A DNA stretch of 64,000 bases from Chitinophaga sp. CF118 (GCF_900112615.1 NZ_FOMK01000012.1:62001-126000), one strand, 5' to 3'; positions 16,215 to 24,524 are shown, counted from the first letter of the stretch. A program made the numbers and translations. The notes: generated from the sequence alone by a model not told the origin.

Positions 16215-18689
16215 ATGCCTGCATTCCACGTCGACCATTTGATTATAAATGGCCGAACTAACTCTTACCCATATACCAGTAAGGTCCAGGGTAGATCTAT
16301 TGAGATAAGAAAAGGACTTAACCGGGTGCGCCATGGACGCTCCATTAGGGACCAGTTTAATCAAGCGGTCAGAGATTTCCAGCAAAACTCCGATGATAAC
16401 TTTGTTTACATAGTATTTAAGTCGCCTCCGGACTTTCTATTGGATCTGCAAAAGTTTGAGGACAGCAAAGGCCATTTCAGGCTAAAGACTACCAGACAGT
16501 TGGAAAGCGAAGACCACGAAGGTCAGCTACACACCTATTACGAAGCGGCAGTATACCTTAATCGTCAGGCAATCAGTAAATTTTTGCAAAAGGTTGATGA
16601 CTACGTCAATCGTAATCACCCTCGCTGGGGATCACCACTGAACCAGTCCTTAGTAGCTAATATAGATGAGATCCGTGCGGCTACTTTGCAAAGTTTTTGG
16701 CAGGAACCGGAAATACTGTTTCCGGAATTTGATCAACGCCAGTGGTGGGAAATATGGATCAGCCGCGAGAATGCCGACGATCCGGACAATCCCATATCAA
16801 GAATCGCTGAGTCATTGGCAGCAAATGAAGTGCAGATTGGAAGACGGTTTCTGGCATTTCCTGAACATTACGTCTACCTGATGAATGCTACAGCAGAACA
16901 GCTTTCCAAATCTATTCTTTATACGGACCGACTTTGCGAAATCAGAATGCTAAAGGAGAATGCCGCATTTTTTACGTATTACACGCCTCCCGAAGAACAG
17001 CATGTATGGGCGGATGACCTAGCGACCAGGGTGAACTTTGCACCTGACGATGTAAGTGTGTGCTTGCTTGATTCCGGCATTACGCTTAACAATCCACTAT
17101 TGGCAAACGTCGTTGATCCCAGACATGTAGTAGCTATTGAAGCCCACTGGGATGCTGAGGACAAGTTCCTAAACAATGGGCATGGTACACCTATGGCAGG
17201 ACTGGCAATCTATGGTGATCTTACCGATCTATTTGCTACTCAACATCGCATAGATATCAGACATAAATTGGAAAGCATAAAAATTTATAATGGCAATGGT
17301 TTTGCTCCGGAACTGCGAGGAGCTGTAACCATTGAAGCTATTGCCAGAGCAGAGATTCTAAATCCTAATCATAACAGGATAGTATGTTTGGCTTTGACCA
17401 ATTGGGATGTAGTACATAAAGGACGTCCATCCTCACATTCGGCAGCCATTGATCAATTGCTTTTTGGGACGCCGGATGTGCCAAACGACAACTTACTATT
17501 TATGATCAGTGCCGGAAACCTCGACCATCACGAAAGGTTAACTTACCCACTCTCCAATGAGAAAAATTCGATTGAAGATCCTGCCCAATCCTACAATGCA
17601 ATTGTGGTGGGAGCCTATACTTTAAAAGACCAATTAGACATACAACGCTTTCCAGGCGCCAATTTATTAGCTCAACGAGGGGCATTGTCTCCCAGCAGCC
17701 GCACATCCGCTGACTGGGACAATGAGTGGTGCAGAAAACCGGATATTGTTATGGAAGGAGGTAATCATGGTATTGACAGTGCAGGTCTTGTTCTGGACTG
17801 GTCATTGGAATTACTTTCAACCTCCACTGCCAGATTTCTCCATGCACCGCTAGTGACTTTTGGTGATACCAGTGGCGCAACAGCATTAGCGTCCAGATTT
17901 GGTGCACAGCTATACAGGGAATATCCCAATCTACGGCCGGAAACTATTCGTGGCCTGATGATTCATTCGGCAGAATGGACACCAGCTATGCGCCGAAACC
18001 GATCCATCCAACAATTGAATGCCGGCGAAAAATTGAGATTATTCAGGCAAGTTGGATATGGTGTCCCTAATATGGGAAAGGCCCGATATAGTGCTAATAA
18101 TAGTCTGTCCTTGATCGCAGAACGCATACTAAAGCCATACAAACTAGAGGGTAGCGTGACCAAAACGGATCAGTTTCATCTGTTCGAGCTACCGTGGCCT
18201 GTGGACGCTCTTCAGGGCTTATTTAATACTGAAGTCAAATTAACAGTGACGCTATCCTATTTTATAGAACCGAACCCCGGCAACAAGCGCTATGAGCAGG
18301 CATCAAGTTATATGTCCCATGGGCTTCGCTTTAAGATGATAGACAGCGGTGAACGGCCTGCCGCCTTTCTTGGCAGAATTAGTAAAGCAATGGAGGAAGA
18401 CAACTGGGAAGCCGAAGGCGCGGAAGACTGGATCCTGGGAGAGCGCCTGCGGAATAAAGGTTGTATACATAAAGACATTTGGGTGGGGCCTGCAGTGGAA
18501 CTCGCAAATAGAAATCAAATCGCCATCTATCCGGTTGGGGGTTGGTGGAGGGCAAGAAAACAATTAGAGCGCTATAATAGTCATGTTTATTACAGTCTTA
18601 TTATTACTATAGAGGCGCCGGATAACATTGCGAATCTGGATATCTATACTCCTGTAGCAGAGTTAATCAGAGTTCCGATTGACATTTAG
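16215..18689 (+). CDS. Subtilisin-like S8 serine protease, IetS-like
   Basis: A cytosolic-looking subtilase of about 824 aa: no signal peptide, and a ~280-residue N-terminal extension before the catalytic domain. Counting from an in-frame TTG at 16209, the triad is Asp288 (CLLDSGIT), His325 (NNGHGTPMAG) and Ser555 (GDTSGATALA), all intact, with the oxyanion Asn probably in MISAGNLDHH. The first ATG is at 16215 and gives MPAFHVDHL; it is preferred over the TTG. About 230 residues follow the catalytic serine. The lack of an export signal fits an intracellular effector held in check by the upstream ATPase. Confidence 0.87.
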   Translation: MPAFHVDHLIINGRTNSYPYTSKVQGRSIEIRKGLNRVRHGRSIRDQFNQAVRDFQQNSDDNFVYIVFKSPPDFLLDLQKFEDSKGHFRLKTTRQLESEDHEGQLHTYYEAAVYLNRQAISKFLQKVDDYVNRNHPRWGSPLNQSLVANIDEIRAATLQSFWQEPEILFPEFDQRQWWEIWISRENADDPDNPISRIAESLAANEVQIGRRFLAFPEHYVYLMNATAEQLSKSILYTDRLCEIRMLKENAAFFTYYTPPEEQHVWADDLATRVNFAPDDVSVCLLDSGITLNNPLLANVVDPRHVVAIEAHWDAEDKFLNNGHGTPMAGLAIYGDLTDLFATQHRIDIRHKLESIKIYNGNGFAPELRGAVTIEAIARAEILNPNHNRIVCLALTNWDVVHKGRPSSHSAAIDQLLFGTPDVPNDNLLFMISAGNLDHHERLTYPLSNEKNSIEDPAQSYNAIVVGAYTLKDQLDIQRFPGANLLAQRGALSPSSRTSADWDNEWCRKPDIVMEGGNHGIDSAGLVLDWSLELLSTSTARFLHAPLVTFGDTSGATALASRFGAQLYREYPNLRPETIRGLMIHSAEWTPAMRRNRSIQQLNAGEKLRLFRQVGYGVPNMGKARYSANNSLSLIAERILKPYKLEGSVTKTDQFHLFELPWPVDALQGLFNTEVKLTVTLSYFIEPNPGNKRYEQASSYMSHGLRFKMIDSGERPAAFLGRISKAMEEDNWEAEGAEDWILGERLRNKGCIHKDIWVGPAVELANRNQIAIYPVGGWWRARKQLERYNSHVYYSLIITIEAPDNIANLDIYTPVAELIRVPIDI

Positions 18690-18713
18690 GAAAACTGTAT
18701 ATAACCATAAATA

Positions 18714-18744
18714 TCATAGCCGCAGGCGTTGCCTACGGCTATGA
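18714..18744. terminator. Bidirectional terminator hairpin
   Basis: Arms 18714-18727 and 18731-18744 make a 14-bp stem with one mismatch and a 3-nt loop. It lies between the convergent protease gene (+) and the small membrane protein gene (-). Confidence 0.75.
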
Positions 18745-18769
18745 TCAACCATAATTTCTAAATTATCAT

Positions 18770-19051
18770 TTATTGTACAATTTTCTTCTTTAAAAAAAGT
18801 CTGAATATAATCCATCCTACAAATAAAAATGTTAATATTTGAATAGATATTATCATTAAATACTGTGAAGGATCCGCATAGCGAATTCCTATGCCAATTG
18901 CACTAACTGGCAATGTAAAAGCCAGACAATATATTATCCAATCTCCATGTAAAAAATCATGCGGATATACTGATAAAACAGAAACAGTACCTAATCCAAC
19001 ATAAAAAAAAGAGATTAGATAAGCATATTTATATGCGATTTTCCTACTCAT
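18770..19051 (-). CDS. Small membrane protein, unknown function
   Basis: 93 aa with three hydrophobic segments (about 8-30, 38-58 and 63-87) and a basic C-terminus (LKKKIVQ), so probably an inner-membrane protein. It is convergent with the IetS-like protease and divergent from the small-paralogue array. No family recognised. It is supported as a gene by its own strand position, the flanking terminator and its clean membrane topology. Confidence 0.55.
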   Translation of the reverse strand: MSRKIAYKYAYLISFFYVGLGTVSVLSVYPHDFLHGDWIIYCLAFTLPVSAIGIGIRYADPSQYLMIISIQILTFLFVGWIIFRLFLKKKIVQ

Positions 19052-19203
19052 AAGATATTACTTAAGGAATGTCAAATATATGTAAAGGCACTTAAATATA
19101 TGAATATTGGATTGTCTTTACCAGTCGCATTGTTAACAGTGTGTACTACCGTTTGGGGCAAATTAGCTTCCTGATTTTTTACCGGAGTATTGTAATTAAT
19201 TAT

Positions 19204-19629
19204 ATGGCAAAAGAACGAAGCGCTGCAGCTATAATAACCCATTTCCAACGGAAAGGAGGGGAAGGGGAGTTTACTAAAATAATCACTGAACGAAATGAAC
19301 CAGAATACGCAGAACAACTTGCAGGACTGGAAGATGGCGAAAAAGGGTTGATTATTTACAAGAAGGATAATACCCAATGGGTTTTGCTGACCAGCAAAAG
19401 AATAATATCAGTCAAAAATGAAAGTCGTTCAGACGTTTATTATCAGGATCTCGCCCATGTGGAGGTGGCAATGGATGAAGAATATGAGAATCTCAAACAG
19501 GAAGGCTTCAGATCATTCACGCGGCTAAAGCTAACGGACATAAATAGAAATACTTATGTATTCCAGGTGGAAGCAGGAAGTCCATTTAACGGTATTTCGC
19601 AGGTAATGCATTTTATAAACAGATACTGA
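19204..19629 (+). CDS. Small paralogous protein, array copy 1, unknown function
   Basis: 141 aa from the ATG at 19204. A longer frame from GTG 19141 exists, but all copies share the MAK start, so 19204 is chosen. It is the most diverged of the copies. Shared core: F.RKG.EGEFTKIITE, EQL..LE..EKGLIIYK, W.LLTSKR.IS and a C-terminal strand ending in HFINRY. The alternating strands followed by a final helix-like segment are reminiscent of bacterial PH-like folds; that is an inference. No signal peptide or membrane segment. A terminator hairpin follows. Confidence 0.7.
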   Translation: MAKERSAAAIITHFQRKGGEGEFTKIITERNEPEYAEQLAGLEDGEKGLIIYKKDNTQWVLLTSKRIISVKNESRSDVYYQDLAHVEVAMDEEYENLKQEGFRSFTRLKLTDINRNTYVFQVEAGSPFNGISQVMHFINRY

Positions 19630-19641
19630 CGAAGAAAAAAG

Positions 19642-19665
19642 GCTGTATCATACTTTTGATGCAGC
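19642..19665 (+). terminator. Terminator after array copy 1
   Basis: GCTGTATCA (19642-19650) pairs with TGATGCAGC (19657-19665) with one wobble, then CTTACTTTTT. The same TATCATACTTTTGAT core recurs after copy 4 and, degenerate, after the fifth fragment. Confidence 0.65.
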
Positions 19666-19735
19666 TTCTTACTTTTTCAGATCAGTTTCATTAGCGCGGC
19701 CGATATTTTAATCAAAGTTTTGGTACCTTAATAAT

Positions 19736-20146
19736 ATGGCAAAAGAAACGAGCGCCGGAATATTAGTAGCCAGATTCAAACGTAAAGGCGCAGAAGGAGA
19801 ATTTACGAAAATAATAACCGAACAAAATGAGGCTGACTATGTGGAACAATTATCCGATCTTGAAGAGAATGAAAAAGGACTGATCATTTACAAGAGGAGT
19901 AACAATGATTGGGTTTTGCTGACCAGCAAAAGAGTAATATCTTTCCAGAACGATAATCGCTTTGCGATAGCACATGCGGATATAATTGACGTGAATGTGG
20001 CATTCAAGGAAGAACATGAAAACCTGGGTTCGTCCTCGTTATTCACCCGATTAGCATTAACTGACAAAGAAGGGAAACGGCACGTGATTCAGCTGGAGCC
20101 TGGCCGGGCATTTAACGGCTTTTCCCAGGCACTATATTTTATTTAA
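19736..20146 (+). CDS. Small paralogous protein, array copy 2, unknown function
   Basis: 136 aa starting MAKETSAG. It shares most residues with copies 3 and 4: EGEFTKIITEQNEADY, DLEENEKGLIIYKR, DWVLLTSKRVIS, AHADIIDVNVAFKEEHENLGSS and LALTDKEGKRHVIQLEPG. It ends LYFI then TAA, so it is complete. Copies 2-4 are far closer to each other than to copy 1, which indicates recent duplication or gene conversion. Function unknown. Tandem families of small soluble proteins beside a defence pair could be immunity or sensor proteins, but nothing in the sequence proves this. Confidence 0.75.
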   Translation: MAKETSAGILVARFKRKGAEGEFTKIITEQNEADYVEQLSDLEENEKGLIIYKRSNNDWVLLTSKRVISFQNDNRFAIAHADIIDVNVAFKEEHENLGSSSLFTRLALTDKEGKRHVIQLEPGRAFNGFSQALYFI

Positions 20147-20152
20147 ATTAAG

Positions 20153-20179
20153 TCACCCTGCTATTAGTAGGGTGATTTT
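20153..20179 (+). terminator. Terminator after array copy 2
   Basis: TCACCCT (20153-20159) and AGGGTGA (20169-20175) form a perfect 7-bp stem followed by TTTT, just after the copy 2 stop. Unlike the hairpins after copies 1 and 4, so this end arose separately. Confidence 0.75.
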
Positions 20180-20221
20180 GGTAATAATGAATAACTTCTT
20201 TGTATGAATACCCTAAATAAT

Positions 20222-20656
20222 ATGGCAAAAGGAAAAAGTCCGGGAGTAATAGTATCCTTGTTTAAACGTGTGGGTGGAGAAGGGGAATTTACCAAAATAA
20301 TAACCGAACAAAATGAAGCTGACTATGCGGAACAATTATCTGATCTTGAAGAGAATGAAAAAGGATTGATCATTTACAGGAGGAATAACAATGATTGGTT
20401 TTTGCTAACTAATAAAAGACTAATATCAGTCAAGGACGATAATCGCTTAGTAATGGCACATGAGGATGTAATCGAGGTGGAGGTGGAACGTGATAATATA
20501 GGGAAGGCTCCGTCATTAACCCGGGTAGCAGTAACTGACAAAGAGGGGAAACAGCACGGGATTCAACTGGAGCGTGGCCAGTCATTTAGCGGTATTATTC
20601 AGGTACTGTATTTTATTGTACGAAGATCGCCCCCGCCACTAGCGGGACGATTTTGA
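20222..20656 (+). CDS. Small paralogous protein, array copy 3, with extended C-terminus
   Basis: 144 aa from the MAK start at 20222; an upstream in-frame ATG at 20204 would add six residues not conserved in the family. The core matches copies 2 and 4, but the middle differs (VEVERDNIGKAPS in place of VAFKEEHENLGSS). Where the others stop after YFI or YFINR, this frame runs on through RRSPPPLAGRF to a TGA at 20654, reading through its own terminator hairpin (20632-20646). The natural stop has apparently been lost. Confidence 0.65.
   Translation: MAKGKSPGVIVSLFKRVGGEGEFTKIITEQNEADYAEQLSDLEENEKGLIIYRRNNNDWFLLTNKRLISVKDDNRLVMAHEDVIEVEVERDNIGKAPSLTRVAVTDKEGKQHGIQLERGQSFSGIIQVLYFIVRRSPPPLAGRF
20632..20653 (+). 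terminator. Terminator overlapping the end of array copy 3
   Basis: CCCGC (20632-20636) and GCGGG (20642-20646) with loop CACTA, then ACGATTTT. It lies inside the extended reading frame of copy 3. Confidence 0.6.
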
Positions 20657-20696
20657 CAATAATAAATAACTTCTTTGTATGAATCTCCTAGATAAT

Positions 20697-21112
20697 ATGG
20701 CAAAAGAAAAAAGCCGGGAGTAATAATATCCTTGTTCAAACGTGTGGGTGGAGAAGGGGAATTTACCAAAATAATAACCGAACAAAATGAAGCTGACTAT
20801 GCGGAACAATTATCCAATCTTGAAGAGAATGAAAAAGGATTGATCATTTACAGGAGGAATAACAATGATTGGTTTTTGCTGACCAGCAAAAGAGTAATAT
20901 CTGTCCAGAACGATAATCGCTTCGCGATAGCACATGCGGATATAATTGACGTGGATGTGGCATTCAAGGAAGAACATGAAAACCTGGGTTCCTCTCGGTT
21001 ATTCACCCGGATAGCATTAACTGACAAAGAAGGGAAACGGCACGTGATTCAGTTGGAGCATGGTCTGGCATTTAGCGGTATTATCCAGGTACTATATTTT
21101 ATAAATAGATAA
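20697..21112 (+). pseudogene. Small paralogous protein, array copy 4, frameshifted near the start
   Basis: The expected ATG (20697, MAK start) is present, but one T is missing relative to copy 3 about 16 bases in (copy 3 AAAAGTCCGGG, copy 4 AAAAGCCGGG). That frame hits TAA after eight codons. The family frame is open from TTG 20732 (FKRVGGEGEF) to the stop at 21110-21112, ending LYFINR. Expression would need the TTG start, giving 126 aa without the first ~12 residues. Otherwise it is nearly identical to copy 2 over the central block, so the lesion is recent. Confidence 0.7.
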
Positions 21113-21128
21113 TGACGAAGAAAAAAGA

Positions 21129-21158
21129 CCGTATCATACTTTTGATACGGCTCCTTAC
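21129..21158 (+). terminator. Terminator after array copy 4
   Basis: CCGTATCA (21129-21136) and TGATACGG (21143-21150) form a perfect 8-bp stem, followed by CTCCTTACTTTTT. Confidence 0.75.
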
Positions 21159-21183
21159 TTTTTCAGATCACTTTCATTAGCGT

Positions 21184-21801
21184 TTAATTGAGCGCATCTG
21201 CCAATACCCGCATCTTCAGCCCTCTGATTAACATAGAACATCCGTAAACTGAAGTTGCAACCGCCATCCCAACACCAATAAATGCGATTACCCAGGAATA
21301 AGATAATAGACCGTAGAAGGAAAATATGATCCCACAAACAGCTACAACCGTTGACCAGGTAGCCAGATAATAATCCTGGGCACGTTTGAACAACCAACCT
21401 AACGGGAAAAAGTGCAATCCTACGACTAGCGCTATAACCGGGATAACCAGATCCGGGTAACCTAAATTGGTAACGATATTAATCCCTATTAAAATACCCA
21501 AACCTTCGCCAACAAAAACATAGGTGAACCTTTTGTCACGTTTTTTATCCGCTTCAGAAACGACCTTTATACCCTGATCCGGATAATGTTTTGACACTTT
21601 TAGAAACCTAAGGGCATAGCTTGTAAATATCGAAATCAAAACCGGGAACAAAATCAGTGCGATTTTATAAGGGCTGGTCTTTAAACCTATATAGGCAATA
21701 ACTGTCCAGATGCCGGTAAATAAAGCCATCATCAACATTCCTGTGGCGATACCAGACAATTTATCTGTTGGTTTGACTGTGGATTCATCTTTCATATTCA
21801 A
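21184..21801 (-). CDS. Multi-pass membrane protein, unknown function
   Basis: 205 aa with about six hydrophobic segments grouped as two, two and two, separated by a charged loop (SEADKKRDKR near 80-90). The N-terminus is cytosolic-looking (MNMKDESTVKP). It is convergent with the small-paralogue array, and the 3' ends are 72 bp apart with the copy 4 terminator between them. No motif gives a function. The clean topology and lack of competing frames support a real gene. Confidence 0.7.
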   Translation of the reverse strand: MNMKDESTVKPTDKLSGIATGMLMMALFTGIWTVIAYIGLKTSPYKIALILFPVLISIFTSYALRFLKVSKHYPDQGIKVVSEADKKRDKRFTYVFVGEGLGILIGINIVTNLGYPDLVIPVIALVVGLHFFPLGWLFKRAQDYYLATWSTVVAVCGIIFSFYGLLSYSWVIAFIGVGMAVATSVYGCSMLIRGLKMRVLADALN

Positions 21802-21986
21802 ATTTAATAATTATATAAATTTTTGAACAAATTTTATTTTAATCAGTACAACGAGCGTTTCCAGTGCACAGCTTCCGGCAATGGTCAAATAATTGGCATC
21901 AGTAGAATGTAGCGATCTGACGGCTTAAATTTTACCGGAACTTAAAGTGCGTTTGCCGATTTTTTCAGTGGACTAACCTATCTCAG

Positions 21987-22018
21987 ATTGTGCTGAGAGT
22001 AGGGGCGGATTAGTTTTG
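21987..22018 (+). promoter_or_regulatory. Bacteroidota promoter of the FAD monooxygenase gene
   Basis: TAGTTTTG (22011-22018) matches the TAnnTTTG -7 box, and ATTG at 21987-21990 lies 20 bp upstream as a -33 element. The start codon is only 4 bp past the -7 box, so the transcript would be leaderless or almost so. Confidence 0.6.
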
Positions 22019-22022
22019 CTGT

Positions 22023-23198
22023 ATGAAAACAAATACCGTTCTGATATCAGGTGCCAGTGTAGCTGGGCCTGCACTGGCTCACAGCTTAAGCAAATATGGA
22101 TTCAAGGTTACGATCATTGAACGTGCGCCAACGATTCGTCCGGGTGGCTACGCAGTAGACTTTCGAGGAACTGCGATAACCGTACTGAAACGAATGGGAC
22201 TCCTCGACGAGATACGTAAATTTGAAACCCGCGCAGGAAAAATTGCTGTTGTGAATAAAGACAACAAAAAGGTCGCCAGCTTTCCGGATGCTTTTACCAG
22301 TGGTGAACTGGAGATTATGCGTGGTGATCTGGCAAATGTATTGTATGAGGCAACCCGGTCCGATGTAGAGTATATCTTCGATGATACGATCACAGGCTTG
22401 AGAGAAACCGGTAACGGCGTAAATGTCACCTTCCAACATGGCGCTCCGAGGAACTTTGACCTTGTATTTGGGGCCGACGGTTTACATTCCAAAGTAAGAT
22501 CAATCGCTTTTGGGGAAGAAGCAAACTATATAAACCACCTGGGATTATATATTGCCATCTTTACCACGCCGAACTTTATGGACCTTGGTATGGATGGTGT
22601 GTATTATAGCACGCTGGGAAAACGTACAGGCGTGTTTGGTGCCTGCAAGGGTAGGGAGGCCAGGGCATCATTCTACTTCGCCTCTGATCCATTTAACTAT
22701 AATTATCGTGATGTCAGTCAACAAAAGCAGGTCATCCGGGAAAGGTTCTCCGGGGATGAATGGCAAGTGCCTCGCTTGTTGGAAATGATGGATACAGCTC
22801 CGGATTTTTACTTTGACTCTATAAGCCAGATCAAAATGGACCGTTGGTCGAAAGGTCGAATTGCATTGGTGGGTGATGCGGCACATTGTGCTTCACCTAT
22901 GTCCGGGATGGGTACCAGTATGGCAATTATCGGCGCCTATATCCTGGCAGGAGAACTCAAAGAGGCGGATGGTGATTACAAAAAGGCATTGGCCAACTAT
23001 GAAACGTATATGCGTGAGTTTGTCCAGCGCTGCCAGGAGCTGGCTAACGGCGTGGACTGGTTTGTACCTAAAACTAAGTTTAAGCAATGGATGAGCGGGC
23101 TATTCTGGAAGATTTTGCCATACACTCCCTGGAAAAATATGATGATAGAGTTACCTATGAAGATCGCCAATTCTATTACGCTGAAAGAATACTGCTAA
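22023..23198 (+). CDS. FAD-dependent monooxygenase (UbiH/TetX-like)
   Basis: 391 aa. The N-terminal dinucleotide-binding motif is ISGASVAGPALAHSL followed by the acidic residue in IIERAP; the second FAD motif is GRIALVGDAAHCASPMSGMG, typical of class A aromatic hydroxylases such as p-hydroxybenzoate hydroxylase and TetX. It should use NAD(P)H and oxygen to hydroxylate an aromatic or polyketide substrate in the cytosol. No second pathway gene is adjacent, so the substrate is unknown; drug inactivation is possible but unproven. It is transcribed alone from a near-leaderless promoter. Confidence 0.88.
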   Translation: MKTNTVLISGASVAGPALAHSLSKYGFKVTIIERAPTIRPGGYAVDFRGTAITVLKRMGLLDEIRKFETRAGKIAVVNKDNKKVASFPDAFTSGELEIMRGDLANVLYEATRSDVEYIFDDTITGLRETGNGVNVTFQHGAPRNFDLVFGADGLHSKVRSIAFGEEANYINHLGLYIAIFTTPNFMDLGMDGVYYSTLGKRTGVFGACKGREARASFYFASDPFNYNYRDVSQQKQVIRERFSGDEWQVPRLLEMMDTAPDFYFDSISQIKMDRWSKGRIALVGDAAHCASPMSGMGTSMAIIGAYILAGELKEADGDYKKALANYETYMREFVQRCQELANGVDWFVPKTKFKQWMSGLFWKILPYTPWKNMMIELPMKIANSITLKEYC

Positions 23199-23326
23199 AA
23201 TTTTACACTGGAATTTAAAGTTTTTGGAAAACCTTTCACGTATCGAACATTGTGTTTTTTACTAATTGTGATAAAGTAGATGCTTTTAATAAAAAACTGT
23301 CTGCTTTTTTGATGAAGGGGAAATAA

Positions 23327-23373
23327 TGGACGCCCTTAGTTCGCATATAGACGATCTAAGGGTGTCCAAGGTA
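23327..23373. repeat. 47-bp palindromic element, copy A
   Basis: Arms 23327-23339 and 23356-23368 (13 bp, one wobble) around a 16-nt loop. The block 23327-23373 is identical to 24505-24551, in the same orientation. It abuts the fifth paralogue fragment exactly. Confidence 0.85.
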
Positions 23374-23572
23374 TAATCGCTTCGCGATAGCACATGCGGA
23401 TATAATTGACGTGAACGTGGCATTCAAGGAAGAATATGAAAACCTGGGTTCCTCTCGGTTATTCACCCGGATAGCATTAACTGACAAAGAAGGGAAACGG
23501 CACGTGATTCAATTGGAGCCTGGCAGGGCATTTAGCGGTATTATCCAGGTACTATTTTTTATAAACAGATAA
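23374..23572 (+). pseudogene. Fifth copy of the small paralogous protein, C-terminal fragment only
   Basis: Reads NRFAIAHADIIDVNVAF and on to LFFINR then TAA, the last ~66 residues of the array proteins. It has the SSRLFTRIALT variant of copy 4 and the EPGRAF variant of copy 2. Its left end is cut precisely by palindromic element A; no start codon or N-terminal half remains. The following 91 bp (23573-23663) copy the 3' flank of array copy 1, including a degenerate hairpin. Confidence 0.85.
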
Positions 23573-23691
23573 TTACGAAGAAAAAAAGATCGTATAATAC
23601 TTTTGATGCAGGGTCTTACTTTTTTAGATCAGTTTCATTAGCGCGGCCGATATTTTAATCAAACCTTCTGCTATTGAATAGACGTGGGTTC

Positions 23692-24267
23692 TCAATTTAA
23701 GGACAAGAGGTGGTCGTTGGAACTCATAAGGAATTTTTGCCAGGCCACACCATTTACTCTTATATCGTAGTACATGTTTAGGGTCAGGTTTACTTTGAAT
23801 TGGAAATAACAATTGCCACCGTCTGAGACATCAAACATTTCGGTTTTCCATCGATCATCGCGAACCCGACAAAAGCAGTTTACCCAAACTTCCTTCTGCC
23901 CATTTTTATTTACCACAACAATTAATTGCTTTCTGTAGTTTCTTTGTTTTAAGTCTATACTCCACCACTTATAGTCTTTATCCAGCGAATTATTAAAGTC
24001 TGTTACACACACCAATAAAAAACTGTCTACGACTTGCAATTCTTTTTGAGTCAGCATTGCAGCCTTATAGGTGCTATCAAAGGGCCAGTTGCTTTTGGAG
24101 TCGAACTTAATAATAGCCGTTTTTGAAGTGTCGAATTTGAGATTGGTTTTGTTTTCAAACCGGTTTATGTTGCCTTGATTTTTATTTGATACCTGTCCCC
24201 AAGCGACAAAAGAGTTTGTCACAAAAATGGTAAGTATTAATATGCTCGGTAATAAACGTAATGCCAT
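23692..24267 (-). CDS. Secreted protein, unknown function
   Basis: 191 aa with a signal peptide (hydrophobic stretch PSILILTIFVTNSFVAW, cleavage probably after WGQ). The mature part is polar with a cysteine pair (NCFCRV) and aromatic strands (WVNCFCRVRDDRWK, YYDIRVNGVAWQKF). No family recognised. It overlaps the end of the upstream ORF (24237-24524) by 31 bp on the same strand, so the two may be translated together. It sits between the two palindromic elements. Confidence 0.6.
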   Translation of the reverse strand: MALRLLPSILILTIFVTNSFVAWGQVSNKNQGNINRFENKTNLKFDTSKTAIIKFDSKSNWPFDSTYKAAMLTQKELQVVDSFLLVCVTDFNNSLDKDYKWWSIDLKQRNYRKQLIVVVNKNGQKEVWVNCFCRVRDDRWKTEMFDVSDGGNCYFQFKVNLTLNMYYDIRVNGVAWQKFLMSSNDHLLSLN

Positions 24268-24524
24268 TTTAAAATTGTTTTAGCTATAGTGATCCCATGT
24301 TCCTGGTCATATTCGTTTGGAAAAAAGGCAGTGTTTTTTAAGAACACACTGCAACATGTTTTACAGCAAAATTGTACCTTTGGAAGAGTTGCTGTATTAA
24401 CCTTGAATCCTTCTTTTTTCTGCAGCGCCTTTAGGGTAAGTTGATAGCAAGTTAGTAGTGAGTCTATAGTTGCTTCGTAGGTTGAACACCCTTTGAACGT
24501 ACCTTGGACGCCCTTAGTTCGCAT
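24237..24524 (-). CDS. Short Cys-rich ORF starting inside a palindrome, possibly truncated
   Basis: 95 aa with FCCKTCCSVF near the middle. Its only ATG lies in the loop of palindromic element B, and codons 2-9 come from that element, so the N-terminus may be an accident of an insertion. It overlaps the secreted-protein gene downstream. No family recognised. It could be the tail of a longer gene whose 5' part was replaced. Confidence 0.35.
   Translation of the reverse strand: MRTKGVQGTFKGCSTYEATIDSLLTCYQLTLKALQKKEGFKVNTATLPKVQFCCKTCCSVFLKNTAFFPNEYDQEHGITIAKTILKWHYVYYRAY

Larger units (their letters stand above)
19204..21180 (+). repeat. Tandem array of four paralogous ORFs with duplicated 3' flanks
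   Basis: Four copies about 0.5 kb apart in the same orientation. Copies 2, 3 and 4 share long nearly identical blocks. The 3' flank of copy 1 (19630-19716) reappears in part after copy 4 (to about 21180) and almost in full after the detached fifth fragment (23573-23663). The duplicated unit therefore included the gene and its downstream hairpin. Confidence 0.85.
23199..23691. other. Intergenic stretch with palindrome, gene fragment and copied flank
   Basis: Holds about 130 bp of AT-rich sequence after the monooxygenase, palindromic element A, the fifth paralogue fragment and its copied 3' flank (to 23663). No intact gene seen. Confidence 0.8.

Noticed and set aside
19141..19203. GTG-started extension of array copy 1
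   Set aside because: The other copies begin at the equivalent MAK start and have no matching upstream residues.
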